Shown here: piece by piece, positions 9,166-18,596 of the stretch
Numbering within the stretch: position 1 is the first letter of the stretch
Layout of the letters: every line of letters starts with the position of its first letter
NCBI GenBank assembly: GCA_024401395.1
Contig: JAKSLD010000014.1
Span: 26,942-90,941, forward strand
Length of the DNA: 64,000 nucleotides
Direction of reading: 5' to 3'
Source of the DNA: Bacteroidales bacterium
Lineage (GTDB): Bacteria > Bacteroidota > Bacteroidia > Bacteroidales > Marinilabiliaceae
The notes under the pieces: generated by a model
Told to the model about the DNA's origin: nothing
What the model saw: the letters and a program-made list of their open reading frames with translations, nothing else
Database searches by the model: none
Made by a program: the position numbers and the translations under genes

Positions 9166-9921
9166 ATGCGGAAAGAGACAATCATAGAAATCATTCTCTC
9201 CACAATGGAAGAGATGCGCAAACTGACAAAAACGTTTGCAGACAAGGAGAATATTCCTCAGCCTTTCATTGATTTGCTGATGACGAAATATTCTACATTG
9301 GGGAAAGAGATACAGCTACTTGAGTTCTGGAAAGAAGAGGGAGAAGCGACAAAAGAGCAAACTGAAGAGACAAAAGAAGAAAAAACAGAGTCGACAGAGG
9401 CAGAAACCGCCTCAGAACCAGTAATAATTGAGGTAATTTCCGAGCCAGAGCCAGAGATTGAGGCAGAAGAGACAAAGGCAGTTGACCCAGAACCAGCAGT
9501 AACCTCTGAGACAGAGTCAGTTACCACAACCTCGCGAGAAGCGCCTGTAGTGAACAGCAATACAGCAAACATACAACCAGAGCCCGTACGCGAAGTTTAT
9601 ACTGTTAAGCAAGAAGTTCCAACCCAGCCTACGGCCCCTAAAATCGTTACTAAAGCAACAAAGACAATCTCATCAAAAGACACGATAGAATACGGAACGC
9701 CAGTATCAGACATCCGCAAGGCTGTCGGCATCAACGACCGATTCCTATTCCAAAGAGAACTATTTGGCGGAGACGGCAACAAACTAAACCAGACATTAGA
9801 TGCCATCAATGCCTGCACCTCATTTGAGGAAGCACACGCCCTACTCAAGGCATTCGGGTGGGACGAGACAGAAGCTACGGTAGAAGGCTTTATGAAAGCA
9901 GTACACAGACGTTTCCTATAA
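9166..9921 (+). CDS. Conserved-looking acidic hypothetical protein
   Basis: Not recognised as a named family. The 251 residues divide into three parts. An N-terminal helical segment (1-65) is followed by a low-complexity linker rich in Glu, Thr and Pro (about 65-165, with repeats such as EEKTESTEAETASEP). A compact C-terminal region of about 75 residues has GINDRFLFQRELFGGD, LNQTLDAINACTSFEEAHALL and FGWDETEATVEGFMKAVHRRF. The C-terminal part looks like a folded binding module tethered by a flexible linker. No signal peptide or membrane segment is visible, so a cytoplasmic location is likely. It sits 15 bases upstream of rsmI behind a strong promoter. Function is unknown. Confidence 0.8.
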   Translation: MRKETIIEIILSTMEEMRKLTKTFADKENIPQPFIDLLMTKYSTLGKEIQLLEFWKEEGEATKEQTEETKEEKTESTEAETASEPVIIEVISEPEPEIEAEETKAVDPEPAVTSETESVTTTSREAPVVNSNTANIQPEPVREVYTVKQEVPTQPTAPKIVTKATKTISSKDTIEYGTPVSDIRKAVGINDRFLFQRELFGGDGNKLNQTLDAINACTSFEEAHALLKAFGWDETEATVEGFMKAVHRRFL

Positions 9922-9936
9922 TCAGGCATTTAGAAT

Positions 9937-10653
9937 ATGAAACTCACTGTAGTACCGACGCCAGTTGGCAATCTGGAAGACATCACGATGCGAGCCCTTA
10001 AGGTTCTCAAAGAAGCATCGTTCATATTAGCAGAAGACACACGTACGACCAGCAATCTGCTACGACATTTCGAGATAGAAAATCAGCTAGTGAGCTACCA
10101 TAAGTTCAACGAGCACCATGTAGTAGAAAATGTAGTCAAGCGCATATTGAGCGGGCAAGACGCTGCGCTAGTATCAGATGCCGGTACGCCAGCCATATCA
10201 GACCCAGGATACCTAGTAGTACGCCATTGCATAGATGCAGGCATAGAGGTCCAGTGTCTTCCAGGAGCGACAGCCTTTGTACCAGCACTTGTAGACTCAG
10301 GATTACCAAACGACCAGTTTACCTTCATAGGATTTCTGCCACACAAGAAAGGCAAGCAGACAGCCATGCAAGAATTAGCGACCCTGACACGTACATTCAT
10401 ATTATACGAATCGCCATTCAGGCTTGTCAAGACACTAGAAGCGTTGGCAGAAGTTCTTGGACCAGACAGGAGAGCATCAGTATCCAGAGAGATAAGCAAG
10501 ATGTTTGAGGACACGCAGAGAGGCACACTGGCAGAACTGATAGAGCATTTCACAGAGACACCGCCTAAGGGAGAGATCGTCATGGTTGTCGAGGGAATGA
10601 AAGAAGAAAAAAAGAAGAAAAACAAGTACGGAGACAACCAAGACGAAGAATAG
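9937..10653 (+). CDS. rsmI: 16S rRNA 2'-O-methyltransferase RsmI
   Basis: A 238-residue SAM-dependent tetrapyrrole-methylase-fold enzyme. It methylates the 2'-O of C1402 of 16S rRNA at the decoding centre. Diagnostic motifs are VPTPVGNLEDITMRA at the N-terminus, AEDTRTTSNLL, SDAGTPAISDPG and PGATAFVPALVDSGLP, then FIGFLPHKK. The C-terminus ends in a lysine-rich tail (EEKKKKNKYGDN). It follows the acidic hypothetical gene by 15 bases and is probably co-transcribed. Confidence 0.95.
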   Translation: MKLTVVPTPVGNLEDITMRALKVLKEASFILAEDTRTTSNLLRHFEIENQLVSYHKFNEHHVVENVVKRILSGQDAALVSDAGTPAISDPGYLVVRHCIDAGIEVQCLPGATAFVPALVDSGLPNDQFTFIGFLPHKKGKQTAMQELATLTRTFILYESPFRLVKTLEALAEVLGPDRRASVSREISKMFEDTQRGTLAELIEHFTETPPKGEIVMVVEGMKEEKKKKNKYGDNQDEE

Positions 10654-10702
10654 CTCGTATAAGACGGATTGAATATTGAAATACAATAATATCAAAATAA
10701 CA

Positions 10703-11581
10703 ATGAAGAACATTTTTAGCGTTGTCGCAGTTGCAGCATTATCATTGATAATGTTTTCATGCGGCCCTTCAGAGAGAGAGCAGAAGATGGCATTCCAGCT
10801 TGACTCTCTACAAAATCTCATGAACCTCAAAGATTCTAGCATGACACTCCTTGCGAGCACAATGGCAGACATTCAGGAGAACCTTGCTACTATCAAGGAG
10901 CACGAGAAGATCATCACTACAGCAGTCAATGAGGGCGGCCGTAGCGCTAAGGCACAGATTCAGGACGACATTGCACAAATCAACGACCTCTTGCAGGCCA
11001 ACAAGCAGAAGGTAGCAGATTTGACAGCAAAACTCAAGAAGGCTACACAGAAGAACTCAGAGTTTGAGAGCATAATCAAGGTTCTTGAGAATCAGATAGC
11101 TCAGCAGAACGAAGAGATTGACAAGTTGAAGAAACTCCTCGACAGCAAAGATGTTGAGATAGGCTTCTTGAACAATGCAGTAATCAAGTTGTCATCAGCA
11201 GTTGACTCTACAAAGCAAGTTTCAACAAAGGCATTGGCAGACCTTGCAAAGATGACAGATGCAAAGAACACTGCATACTACATTATCGGTTCTCGTTCAG
11301 ACCTCAAGAAGAAAGGCATTACAGAGTCATCTGGTCTATTTGCCAAGAAAGTTGCCGGTGATATGGATGCATCACTCTTCACAAAGATCAACTGGACAGA
11401 AGTTCGTTCAATCGACACACACTGCAAGCGCATCAAGATTATCTCTTCACACAGCGAGTCGAGCTACTCGACAGTTAAGGATTCGAACGGTTTGATTACT
11501 ATTGAGATCAAGAACAAAGAGTTGTTCTGGAAGACATCTAAGTTCTTGGTTATCCAAGGCAATGAGTCGGACGAGGATTAA
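10703..11581 (+). CDS. Coiled-coil lipoprotein, Cbp1 adhesin-like
   Basis: A predicted lipoprotein of 292 residues. The start at 10703 gives MKNIFSVVAVAALSLIMFSC, with a lipobox cysteine at residue 20; the upstream in-frame ATG at 10676 would spoil the signal. A long coiled coil (about residues 35-180) with heptads rich in Ala, Gln and Lys follows. A C-terminal globular part contains TAYYIIGSRSDLKKKGI and ends with LFWKTSKFLVIQ. This layout matches the Bacteroidales family annotated as Cbp1-type collagen-binding adhesin. The family call is from memory of its C-terminal signature and the adhesin role is not shown by the sequence. It is followed by a strong terminator. Confidence 0.75.
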   Translation: MKNIFSVVAVAALSLIMFSCGPSEREQKMAFQLDSLQNLMNLKDSSMTLLASTMADIQENLATIKEHEKIITTAVNEGGRSAKAQIQDDIAQINDLLQANKQKVADLTAKLKKATQKNSEFESIIKVLENQIAQQNEEIDKLKKLLDSKDVEIGFLNNAVIKLSSAVDSTKQVSTKALADLAKMTDAKNTAYYIIGSRSDLKKKGITESSGLFAKKVAGDMDASLFTKINWTEVRSIDTHCKRIKIISSHSESSYSTVKDSNGLITIEIKNKELFWKTSKFLVIQGNESDED

Positions 11582-11618
11582 TCCTCACTCGAAGAGAAAA
11601 ACAGATAAAAATAACGCA

Positions 11619-11652
11619 GCCCCTGCTAGAGTAAAATCCAGCAGGGGCTTTC
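11619..11652 (+). terminator. Intrinsic terminator after the lipoprotein gene
   Basis: A perfect 9-bp stem, GCCCCTGCT (11619-11627) with AGCAGGGGC (11640-11648), closes a 12-base loop and is followed by TTTCTG. It ends the 9166-11581 transcription unit and isolates the dcw operon from upstream transcription. Confidence 0.8.
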
Positions 11653-11746
11653 TGTTTGCCATAAGGAAGGTAGAAGGAAGGCATAAGGGAAGTATAAGAG
11701 AGATATAAGGTTGCTCGCAGTTTTTATATTATGGAATCATCGGGAA

Positions 11747-11794
11747 GTCATACACTAATCCAAGGGAAGTCCCTTGTTCATCGTAATTTTTTAA
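11747..11794 (-). repeat. MNKG dispersed element, copy 1
   Basis: On the minus strand this carries AAAAAATTACG followed by ATGAACAAGGG, then ACTT. The ATG at 11781 opens an 8-codon frame, MNKGLPLD, ended by TAG at 11755-11757. The 3' flank has a small AAGGGA/TCCCTT dyad. It sits in the roughly 315-base gap between the terminator and mraZ, pointing away from mraZ. I see no larger gene in that gap. See the finding for the alignment of all five copies. Confidence 0.75.
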
Positions 11795-11898
11795 TAATGG
11801 AGTTATTGGGGAGCAAAAGGAGAGAGAAAAGGCTGGAGGAAAATCAACCATTGAAAAACACTGATTAGCAAGCAATTAAAAATATTTAATGTAAAAAG

Positions 11899-11923
11899 TG
11901 GGAGAAAGTGGTTGGAAGTGGGA
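11899..11923 (+). promoter_or_regulatory. MraZ operator: three direct repeats at 10-bp spacing
   Basis: The pattern is TGGGA (11899), 5 bases, TGGTT (11909), 5 bases, TGGGA (11919). MraZ of other bacteria is known to bind several TGGGA-type direct repeats spaced by 5 bases upstream of its own gene, so this is very likely the autoregulatory site. The middle repeat deviates from the others in a way that creates the TTG of the promoter -33 region (11912-11914). Confidence 0.8.
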
Positions 11924-11933
11924 GAAAAGTAAT

Positions 11934-11941
11934 TAACTTTG
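11934..11941 (+). promoter_or_regulatory. -7 box of the dcw operon promoter
   Basis: TAACTTTG, a perfect match to TAnnTTTG. It lies 19 bases downstream of the TTG at 11912-11914 in the middle MraZ repeat, which would act as the -33 element. Transcription should begin near 11948, giving a leader of about 20 bases before the mraZ ATG at 11967. MraZ binding would block the -33 region directly. Confidence 0.7.
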
Positions 11942-11966
11942 AAATCGTAAACCAGTAATAGTGTCT

Positions 11967-12413
11967 ATGAGTTCCTTCATCGGCGATTTTGACGCCAAAA
12001 TGGACATAAAACAAAGGGTTGTGTTACCTGCTGCCTTCAAGCGCTCGCTAGAGGAGATGGGAGAAGTACGCCTTGTTGCCCAGAAGGACATCTATGAAAA
12101 CTGCTTACGACTAGTTCCATACAAGACATGGGAAGAAGACATGGCGGCATTAAGAGCGAAACTCAACCTCTACAACCGTCAGCACATGCAGTTGCTCAGA
12201 GCCTACCAGGCCAACACTGCGGAGATGCAGTTAGATTCCAATGGTCGAGTATTAATACCAAAGAAACTAACAGACCTAGCACATATTGACAGGGACGTAA
12301 AATTCCTTGGAGTTGACAGATATGTAGAGATATGGTCGACAGAGATATACGATCAGCAATCGGATGCCAATGCTGAAGTATTGGCACAATTAGCGCAAGA
12401 GATATTGGCATGA
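11967..12413 (+). CDS. mraZ: Transcriptional regulator MraZ
   Basis: The first gene of the dcw operon, 148 residues. It has the two MraZ half-domains of the AbrB-like swapped-hairpin fold. The first motif is FIGDFDAKMDIKQRVVLPAAFK (the usual DxKGR is here DIKQR). The second is MQLDSNGRVLIPKKLTDLAHI. MraZ forms a ring and binds direct repeats in its own promoter; such repeats are visible at 11899-11923. I prefer the ATG at 11967 over the in-frame GTG at 11961, since family members begin a few residues before the FxG motif. The stop overlaps the start of rsmH (ATGA). Confidence 0.93.
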   Translation: MSSFIGDFDAKMDIKQRVVLPAAFKRSLEEMGEVRLVAQKDIYENCLRLVPYKTWEEDMAALRAKLNLYNRQHMQLLRAYQANTAEMQLDSNGRVLIPKKLTDLAHIDRDVKFLGVDRYVEIWSTEIYDQQSDANAEVLAQLAQEILA

Positions 12414-13384
12414 AGAAGAAGAAAGACGACATAATACTCGCGCATAACGAGGATATGGAGCAAGTCTACCATGTGCCTGTGTTACTGCATCCGACTGTTG
12501 ATGGGTTAGACATTAAACCAGAAGGTGTTTATGTAGATGTTACTTTCGGCGGTGGCGGTCATAGCAAAGAAATTTTGCGCCGTCTCGGTCCGAAAGGGCG
12601 CCTGATAGCATTTGACCAAGACCAAGAAGCGTGGGAAAACAAGCCAGACGATGAGCGACTGACATTGGTACGTCATAATTTCCGCTTCATGGAACATTTT
12701 CTGAGCTATCTAGGCATAGACTACGTTGACGGCATATTAGCAGACCTTGGAGTATCGTCGCACCATTTTGACGATGCAGAGAGAGGGTTCTCGTTCAGAT
12801 TTGATGCTCCGCTTGACATGCGTATGTCCAAAGGCATGAAGCACACAGCTGCCGACATCCTAGCGACATACGACGAAGCTGCGCTAACAAACATACTAGC
12901 CACATACGGCGAAGTACAAAACCCAAGGAAGATGGCACAGACCATCATAAAATTCAGGAGCAAGGGAGCGATAAAGACTACAGGTCAGCTGAGGGAACTA
13001 ATAGAACAGACCACACCTGCGAAACTACAAAGCAAAGTATTGGCGCAACTATTCCAGGCATTGAGAATAGAAGTCAACCAAGAGATGAGAGCCTTGAGGC
13101 AGATGCTGATGCAAAGTGTGAGAGTATTGAGGCCTGGCACGGGCAGACTATCTGTGATAGCCTATCACTCGTTAGAAGACAGGATGGTCAAGAACCTCAT
13201 CAAGAGTGGCGACCCGTTGACTGCGCAAGCAGAACAAGACATATACGGTGCGGTAGACGTACCACTAGAGGCGATTACCCGCAAGGCGATAGTTCCCGAT
13301 GCGGAAGAGATAGAGAGGAACCCACGTTCGAGAAGTGCGAAATTGAGAATTGCGGTAAGGAAGGAGGACGACAATGAGCAGTAA
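12410..13384 (+). CDS. rsmH: 16S rRNA N4-methyltransferase RsmH (MraW)
   Basis: A 324-residue SAM-dependent methyltransferase that modifies the N4 of C1402 of 16S rRNA, the same nucleotide targeted by RsmI encoded at 9937. The SAM-binding motif is YVDVTFGGGGHSKEIL, followed by FDQDQEA. A GILADLGVSSHHFDDAERGFSFR block and LSVIAYHSLEDRMVK near the C-terminus are diagnostic. It overlaps mraZ by 4 bases and ftsL by 11 bases, so translation of the three is coupled. Confidence 0.96.
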   Translation: MKKKKDDIILAHNEDMEQVYHVPVLLHPTVDGLDIKPEGVYVDVTFGGGGHSKEILRRLGPKGRLIAFDQDQEAWENKPDDERLTLVRHNFRFMEHFLSYLGIDYVDGILADLGVSSHHFDDAERGFSFRFDAPLDMRMSKGMKHTAADILATYDEAALTNILATYGEVQNPRKMAQTIIKFRSKGAIKTTGQLRELIEQTTPAKLQSKVLAQLFQALRIEVNQEMRALRQMLMQSVRVLRPGTGRLSVIAYHSLEDRMVKNLIKSGDPLTAQAEQDIYGAVDVPLEAITRKAIVPDAEEIERNPRSRSAKLRIAVRKEDDNEQ

Positions 13385-13682
13385 CAATTCATTGTTTGGC
13401 AACATAACCGAGCAATTCAGGAAGCCGAACTGGTTCTCTGCCAAATTTGCGGCCTTTGCAGTATTTCTCATTCTGCTATATATCCACAACATCAATGCTG
13501 TGGAGAGCGACCTGCGAGAAGAAGCCAGTCTAAAAAAAGAGATAAAAGACTTGAACTACGAGCGCATCAGATCATCGGCCAAGCTGATGGAGATGAGCAA
13601 GCAAAGTGAGATACTGAAAAAGATCAGGCAAGAAGGGTTGAACCTGGAAGAACTAACCGAACCTCCGAGAATACTAGATTAA
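13374..13682 (+). CDS. ftsL: FtsL-like division protein
   Basis: A 102-residue bitopic membrane protein. A short cytoplasmic N-terminus is followed by one transmembrane helix (FAAFAVFLILLYIHNI, about residues 27-43). A periplasmic coiled coil (LREEASLKKEIKDLNYERIRSSAKLMEMSKQ) comes next. Size, topology and position between rsmH and ftsI identify it as the FtsL equivalent, which forms the FtsQLB complex activating septal peptidoglycan synthesis. Sequence identity to proteobacterial FtsL is not expected to be detectable, so the name rests on context. Confidence 0.85.
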   Translation: MSSNNSLFGNITEQFRKPNWFSAKFAAFAVFLILLYIHNINAVESDLREEASLKKEIKDLNYERIRSSAKLMEMSKQSEILKKIRQEGLNLEELTEPPRILD

Positions 13683-13716
13683 GAGATAACAATAACTGGC
13701 AAACGACCAATAGAAA

Positions 13717-15822
13717 ATGGCTGTCACAAGGAAAAGCATAGGTACGAGATCCTTCTTGGTGGGAGTGGTTATACTCCTGCTTATGCTGTTAGTAGCCTAT
13801 AAATTCTTCTATGAGAAGATTGTCCATGGAGACGAAGCCAGAAAAGTTGTCGATCAGAAAGAGCAAGTAGTAATACCAGCCATCAGAGGAGACATACTTG
13901 CGGTAGACGGGAGAAAATTAGCATGCTCCATCAACGAGTATACCATCTGTATGGACCCATGTGCTGACGGGCTCAACAAATATTTTGACAAAGAGATAGA
14001 CAGTCTGGCATATTGCCTATCGAAATTCTTCAAAGACAAGAGTGCGTCAGAGTATAAGAAATACATCTGCAATGCCAGGGCCAAAGGCAGGAGATACATC
14101 AGGCTATGTCCTACAGGACGAAGACTCAGTCTGACAGAGAAGAACATTGTCAAGAATTTTCCTATTCTCAGAAGAGGCAAAAACAGAGGGGGCTATCTAG
14201 AAGAAGAGAGCGGAGCCAGAGAGCGTCCGTTCGGACTATTGGCGGCACGTACTGTCGGTGCGCTCTATGCAGACAAAGACCTAGGCGGCAGGCACGGACT
14301 TGAGCAATCATTTGACAAACAATTACGTGGAGTAAACGGAACAGGAGAAAAGATCTGTATCGGAGGGCGCTGGCTCAACCAAGTGAATACAGAGCCAGAA
14401 GATGGGTTTGACGTTCACACCACTATAGACATAGACATCCAAGACGTGGCAGAGCACTCACTGCTCAACCAGTTGAAGATGCGCAATGCCGTTTATGGGT
14501 TAGCCATTGTGATGGAAGTCAAGACAGGAGCCATCAAAGCCATAGTGAACCTAAAGAAGAATCGCAACGGCGATTATGACGAAGACTACTACAACTTTGC
14601 GGTAGGACAATTAGTAGAGCCAGGATCGACATTCAAGCTAGCCACGATGATGGCATGTCTAGAAGACGGGAAAGCGAAGCCACAAGATACGATCAACATC
14701 TTCGGCGGACATTTCAAAATATACGACAGAATATTGCGAGACTCACACGAAGGAGATGAGACAGTAATCTCCATTGAAGAAGGCTTTGCCAGATCAAGTA
14801 ACGTTGCCTTTGCGCGTCTTGCGATGAAATCGTATGGAGACAACCCACAGCTATTCATAGACAGATTGCGCGACCTAGGCTTATGCGACTCATTAGGGCT
14901 AGACATAAAGGGAGAAGACAAGACATACATCAAGAACTACAAAGACAAAGGATGGTCGGGCATATCATTACCTTGGATGTCCATTGGCTATGAGGTACAG
15001 ATTACCCCTATACAACTTCTGTCGTTCTATAATGCGGTAGCCAACGACGGCAAGATGATGAGACCAATGCTTGTGCAAAGTCTAGACAAGAACGGTTCGG
15101 TATACAGGTCATACAATCCGACAGTCATTCGCAGTTCGATTGCATCCAGGAGTACGATTAAGACGGTACAAGCGATGCTGAAAGGCGTAGTTGACCATGG
15201 TACAGCCAAAAATATCAGCAATACGCCATATAAGATTGCCGGCAAGACAGGTACAGCGCAGACCATAGTAGACCCGAAGTTAGGCTACGAGAAAAAATAT
15301 CTTGCATCATTTGCTGGATTCTTCCCTGCCGACAAGCCATTATACTCATGTCTAGTAATGGTATATGGGGCGCAAAACGGATATTATGGAAATGTCGTTG
15401 CCGGTTCGGTAGTAAAAGACATTGCGGACAGGCTCTATGCTGCTGAGGTCAAGAACGGCAATATCAACCTCAATTCAGAGGTAAAGCTCACAGAAGTCTT
15501 GCCATATTCCAAGGGAGGCAAGGCAGATGACATGAAGAGAGTGCTGAACGACTTAAACCTGGCGCACAACAGTATCAAGAGCGATGCAGACTGGGTATCG
15601 GCCAAGGCACAAGGAAACGACATAAACCTCAAGGAGAAACACATAGTGACCAGTCAGGTACCAGACGTACGAGGGATGGGAGCATCAGATGCGGTGAACA
15701 TAATGGAGAAAATAGGTCTGAAAGTATCCATATCCGGATACGGGCATGTATCACAACAATCCCTGGCGCCAAACAGCACTGCGATTCATGGGTCACAGAT
15801 AGTATTAACATTAACGAATTAG
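13717..15822 (+). CDS. ftsI: Septal penicillin-binding protein FtsI with PASTA domain
   Basis: A 701-residue class B PBP that cross-links septal peptidoglycan. There is one N-terminal membrane helix (about residues 12-30), then the pedestal domain with RGDILAVDGRKLA. The transpeptidase domain has the catalytic SxxK in PGSTFKLATMM, an SSN triad, and the KTGTAQ box. The C-terminal 60 residues (SQVPDVRGMGASDAVNIMEKIG onward) form one PASTA domain, as in other Bacteroidetes FtsI proteins. It follows ftsL by 34 bases and precedes murE by 22 bases. Confidence 0.95.
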   Translation: MAVTRKSIGTRSFLVGVVILLLMLLVAYKFFYEKIVHGDEARKVVDQKEQVVIPAIRGDILAVDGRKLACSINEYTICMDPCADGLNKYFDKEIDSLAYCLSKFFKDKSASEYKKYICNARAKGRRYIRLCPTGRRLSLTEKNIVKNFPILRRGKNRGGYLEEESGARERPFGLLAARTVGALYADKDLGGRHGLEQSFDKQLRGVNGTGEKICIGGRWLNQVNTEPEDGFDVHTTIDIDIQDVAEHSLLNQLKMRNAVYGLAIVMEVKTGAIKAIVNLKKNRNGDYDEDYYNFAVGQLVEPGSTFKLATMMACLEDGKAKPQDTINIFGGHFKIYDRILRDSHEGDETVISIEEGFARSSNVAFARLAMKSYGDNPQLFIDRLRDLGLCDSLGLDIKGEDKTYIKNYKDKGWSGISLPWMSIGYEVQITPIQLLSFYNAVANDGKMMRPMLVQSLDKNGSVYRSYNPTVIRSSIASRSTIKTVQAMLKGVVDHGTAKNISNTPYKIAGKTGTAQTIVDPKLGYEKKYLASFAGFFPADKPLYSCLVMVYGAQNGYYGNVVAGSVVKDIADRLYAAEVKNGNINLNSEVKLTEVLPYSKGGKADDMKRVLNDLNLAHNSIKSDADWVSAKAQGNDINLKEKHIVTSQVPDVRGMGASDAVNIMEKIGLKVSISGYGHVSQQSLAPNSTAIHGSQIVLTLTN

Positions 15823-15844
15823 ACAATAAAAACAAGATATAGTC

Positions 15845-17302
15845 ATGATACTAAGAAAGCTTATACAGGAGTTACCTACAACACCAGAAGTGATAGGCAA
15901 CGTAGATATCGACATTAAAGATATGACCTTTGACAGTCGCAAGGCTGTAGAAGGAGTTCTCTTTGTTGCTCAGAAGGGCGAAAAGACAGACGGTCATGCC
16001 TATATCGGCAAGGCGATAGAGCAAGGATGCAAAGCTATTGTCTGTCAGGTCAAGCCAGAGGCAACTGTTGAAGGAGTCACATACGTGGTAACAGAAGACA
16101 CCCACCTAGCACTAGGACTGATGGCATCGGCATTTTTCGGCTATCCATCAAGACAGATGAAGCTAGTCGGAGTAACAGGCACGAACGGAAAGACAACCAT
16201 TGCGACATTACTATACAGACTATTCACAGCGATGGGTAAAGATTGCGGTCTATTCTCAACAGTAGCCAACTACATCAAAGGAGAGAAAATGGCAGCGACA
16301 CATACTACACCAGATGCCATAGAGCTCAACCGCCAGATGAAGAAGATGGTTGACCTAGGCTGTACATACTGCTTTATGGAAGTAAGTTCGCACTCAGTCG
16401 TTCAACATCGTATTGCGGGATTGGATTTTGATGGAGGTATTTTCACAAATATCACACACGACCATCTAGATTACCATAAGACATTCAGCAATTACATACA
16501 AGCCAAGAAAGGATTCTTTGACGGTTTAAAGAAAGAAGCTTTTGCCATTACCAATATAGACGACAAGAACGGCAATGTGATGTTGCAGAACACTGCAGCG
16601 AAGAAATATACATATTCGCTACGCACTATGGCCGATTTCAAGTGCAGCATAGTAGAGCAAGGTTTTGAGGGGACACTATTGAAGATGGGCAGTCTAGAGG
16701 CATTCATGCTTTTTGTAGGTACGTTCAACGCATACAACCTCACAGCAATCTATGGTGCAGCCTGCGCACTTGGAGAAGAGCCACAGAATGTACTACGTGT
16801 ACTCAGCACACTCCATCCTGTAGACGGCCGTTTTGAGACCATACGATCAAAAGACGGCAAGACAGCCATTGTGGATTACGCGCATACACCAGATGCATTG
16901 ACAAACGTCATTTCGACTATCAATGCTATCAGGAAAGAGAGTCAGAAACTCATCTGCGTATGCGGTTGCGGTGGAGACAGAGACAAGACAAAGCGCCCAG
17001 AGATGGCACGAGAAGCAGTCAATGGTGCTCAGCAAGTAGTATTGACAAGTGACAACCCTCGTACAGAAGACCCAGTGGCAATTCTCAACGACATGAGAGC
17101 CGGATTGACAGAAGAAGAACTTGACAACGTGCTCACCATTGTTGACCGTAGAGAAGCCATCAAGACAGCCATTATGTTGGCCAAAGCTGGAGATATAATC
17201 CTCATAGCAGGTAAGGGTCACGAGGACTATCAAGACATACAAGGAGTGAAGCATCACTTCGATGACCGTGAAGAGGTGCGCAAAGCTTTTGGAATAGAGT
17301 AA
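15845..17302 (+). CDS. murE: UDP-MurNAc-tripeptide synthetase MurE
   Basis: A 485-residue Mur ligase adding the third amino acid to UDP-MurNAc-L-Ala-D-Glu. The ATP loop is GVTGTNGKTTIATL (about residue 113). The central domain has TTPDAIEL and EVSSHSVVQHR, and the C-terminal domain has VDYAHTPDAL and the meso-diaminopimelate-selecting DNPRTEDP. That last motif indicates meso-DAP rather than lysine as substrate. Central gene of the dcw operon. Confidence 0.96.
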   Translation: MILRKLIQELPTTPEVIGNVDIDIKDMTFDSRKAVEGVLFVAQKGEKTDGHAYIGKAIEQGCKAIVCQVKPEATVEGVTYVVTEDTHLALGLMASAFFGYPSRQMKLVGVTGTNGKTTIATLLYRLFTAMGKDCGLFSTVANYIKGEKMAATHTTPDAIELNRQMKKMVDLGCTYCFMEVSSHSVVQHRIAGLDFDGGIFTNITHDHLDYHKTFSNYIQAKKGFFDGLKKEAFAITNIDDKNGNVMLQNTAAKKYTYSLRTMADFKCSIVEQGFEGTLLKMGSLEAFMLFVGTFNAYNLTAIYGAACALGEEPQNVLRVLSTLHPVDGRFETIRSKDGKTAIVDYAHTPDALTNVISTINAIRKESQKLICVCGCGGDRDKTKRPEMAREAVNGAQQVVLTSDNPRTEDPVAILNDMRAGLTEEELDNVLTIVDRREAIKTAIMLAKAGDIILIAGKGHEDYQDIQGVKHHFDDREEVRKAFGIE

Positions 17303-17333
17303 CTAAAAGAACATAATATATTGTAAGGAAAAA

Positions 17334-18590
17334 ATGTTGTATTACGTTTTTCAATACTTGAGCGAGCTAGGATTTCCTGGTGCAAGTGTATTTCAGTACA
17401 TATCATTCCGTGCTGGCATGGCAGTCATCATATCGCTTCTGACAGCTACGGTAATCGGCAAGTACGTCATCAAGCTATTACAGAAACAGCAGATAGGCGA
17501 ATTGGTACGTGACCTTGGGTTAGAGGGGCAGCTACAGAAGAAAGGAACACCTACAATGGGAGGCATCATCATCATTGCATCCATATTGTTACCAGTATTG
17601 CTTCTCAATCAGCTTGACAACATCTACGTAATTCTGATGATAATCACGACACTATGGATGGGTTCCATTGGTTTTCTTGACGATTATATCAAGGTTTTCA
17701 AGAAGAACAAAGAAGGATTAGCAGGCAGATTCAAGATTGTGGGACAAGTAGGTCTTGGCATCATCATAGCCGGTACGCTATATCTCAACCCTGACATTGT
17801 AGTGAGAGACAACTCTACGAAGGCAACGGCAGCAATGATTCAAGCCGACGAGACAGGCACAGCTGCTGTTGATGCCGTCGCAGGTTCATCCATAACAGTC
17901 AAGAATGTCAAGGCACCTATCACCTCCATTCCATTTGTCAAAGGCCATCAGTTGGACTATCGTTCACTTATACCAGCAGACGGTCAGCTTCAAGAAGGAT
18001 TAGGCTGGCTATTGTTTGCGTTAGTCGTTATATTCATCATTACTGCGACAAGTAACGGTGCAAACATGACAGACGGTCTGGATGGTCTGGCCACGGGATG
18101 TTCGGCCATCATAGGTTCGGTACTCGGCATTTTAGCTTACGTATCATCGCACGTCGAATATGCAAGCTATTTGAACATCATGTATATACCGAACTCATCA
18201 GAGTTAGTAATCTACGGAGCGGCCTTCATCGGGGCGACAATAGGATTCCTTTGGTATAATGCATACCCAGCGCAGGTATTCATGGGAGACACAGGCAGTT
18301 TGACACTTGGTGGTATCATTGCAGTATTTGCCATTATGATACGTACAGAGTTACTTCTCCCAATACTATGCGGCATTTTCCTTGTAGAGAACCTCTCGGT
18401 AATGATTCAGGTAGGCTATTTCAAGTACACAAAGAAGAAATATGGTGAAGGTCGTCGTATTTTCCGCATGGCGCCACTTCATCACCACTACCAGAAGAAA
18501 GGCATTGTGGAGCCAAAGATTGTGACACGTTTTTGGCTTGTCTGCATCATCTTGGCTATTATAACACTTGTAACACTTAAGATACGATAA
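17334..18590 (+). CDS. mraY: Phospho-MurNAc-pentapeptide transferase MraY
   Basis: A 418-residue polytopic enzyme that makes lipid I at the inner membrane from UDP-MurNAc-pentapeptide and undecaprenyl phosphate. Diagnostic features are [10 protein letters not shown], the aspartates of [30 protein letters not shown] and the C-terminal [12 protein letters not shown] periplasmic insertion of roughly 60 residues (from about 160, including [16 protein letters not shown]) enlarges the protein compared with the 320-360 residues of other phyla. Such an insertion is typical of Bacteroidetes MraY. Confidence 0.96.
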   Translation: MLYYVFQYLSELGFPGASVFQYISFRAGMAVIISLLTATVIGKYVIKLLQKQQIGELVRDLGLEGQLQKKGTPTMGGIIIIASILLPVLLLNQLDNIYVILMIITTLWMGSIGFLDDYIKVFKKNKEGLAGRFKIVGQVGLGIIIAGTLYLNPDIVVRDNSTKATAAMIQADETGTAAVDAVAGSSITVKNVKAPITSIPFVKGHQLDYRSLIPADGQLQEGLGWLLFALVVIFIITATSNGANMTDGLDGLATGCSAIIGSVLGILAYVSSHVEYASYLNIMYIPNSSELVIYGAAFIGATIGFLWYNAYPAQVFMGDTGSLTLGGIIAVFAIMIRTELLLPILCGIFLVENLSVMIQVGYFKYTKKKYGEGRRIFRMAPLHHHYQKKGIVEPKIVTRFWLVCIILAIITLVTLKIR

Positions 18591-18596
18591 ACAGTC

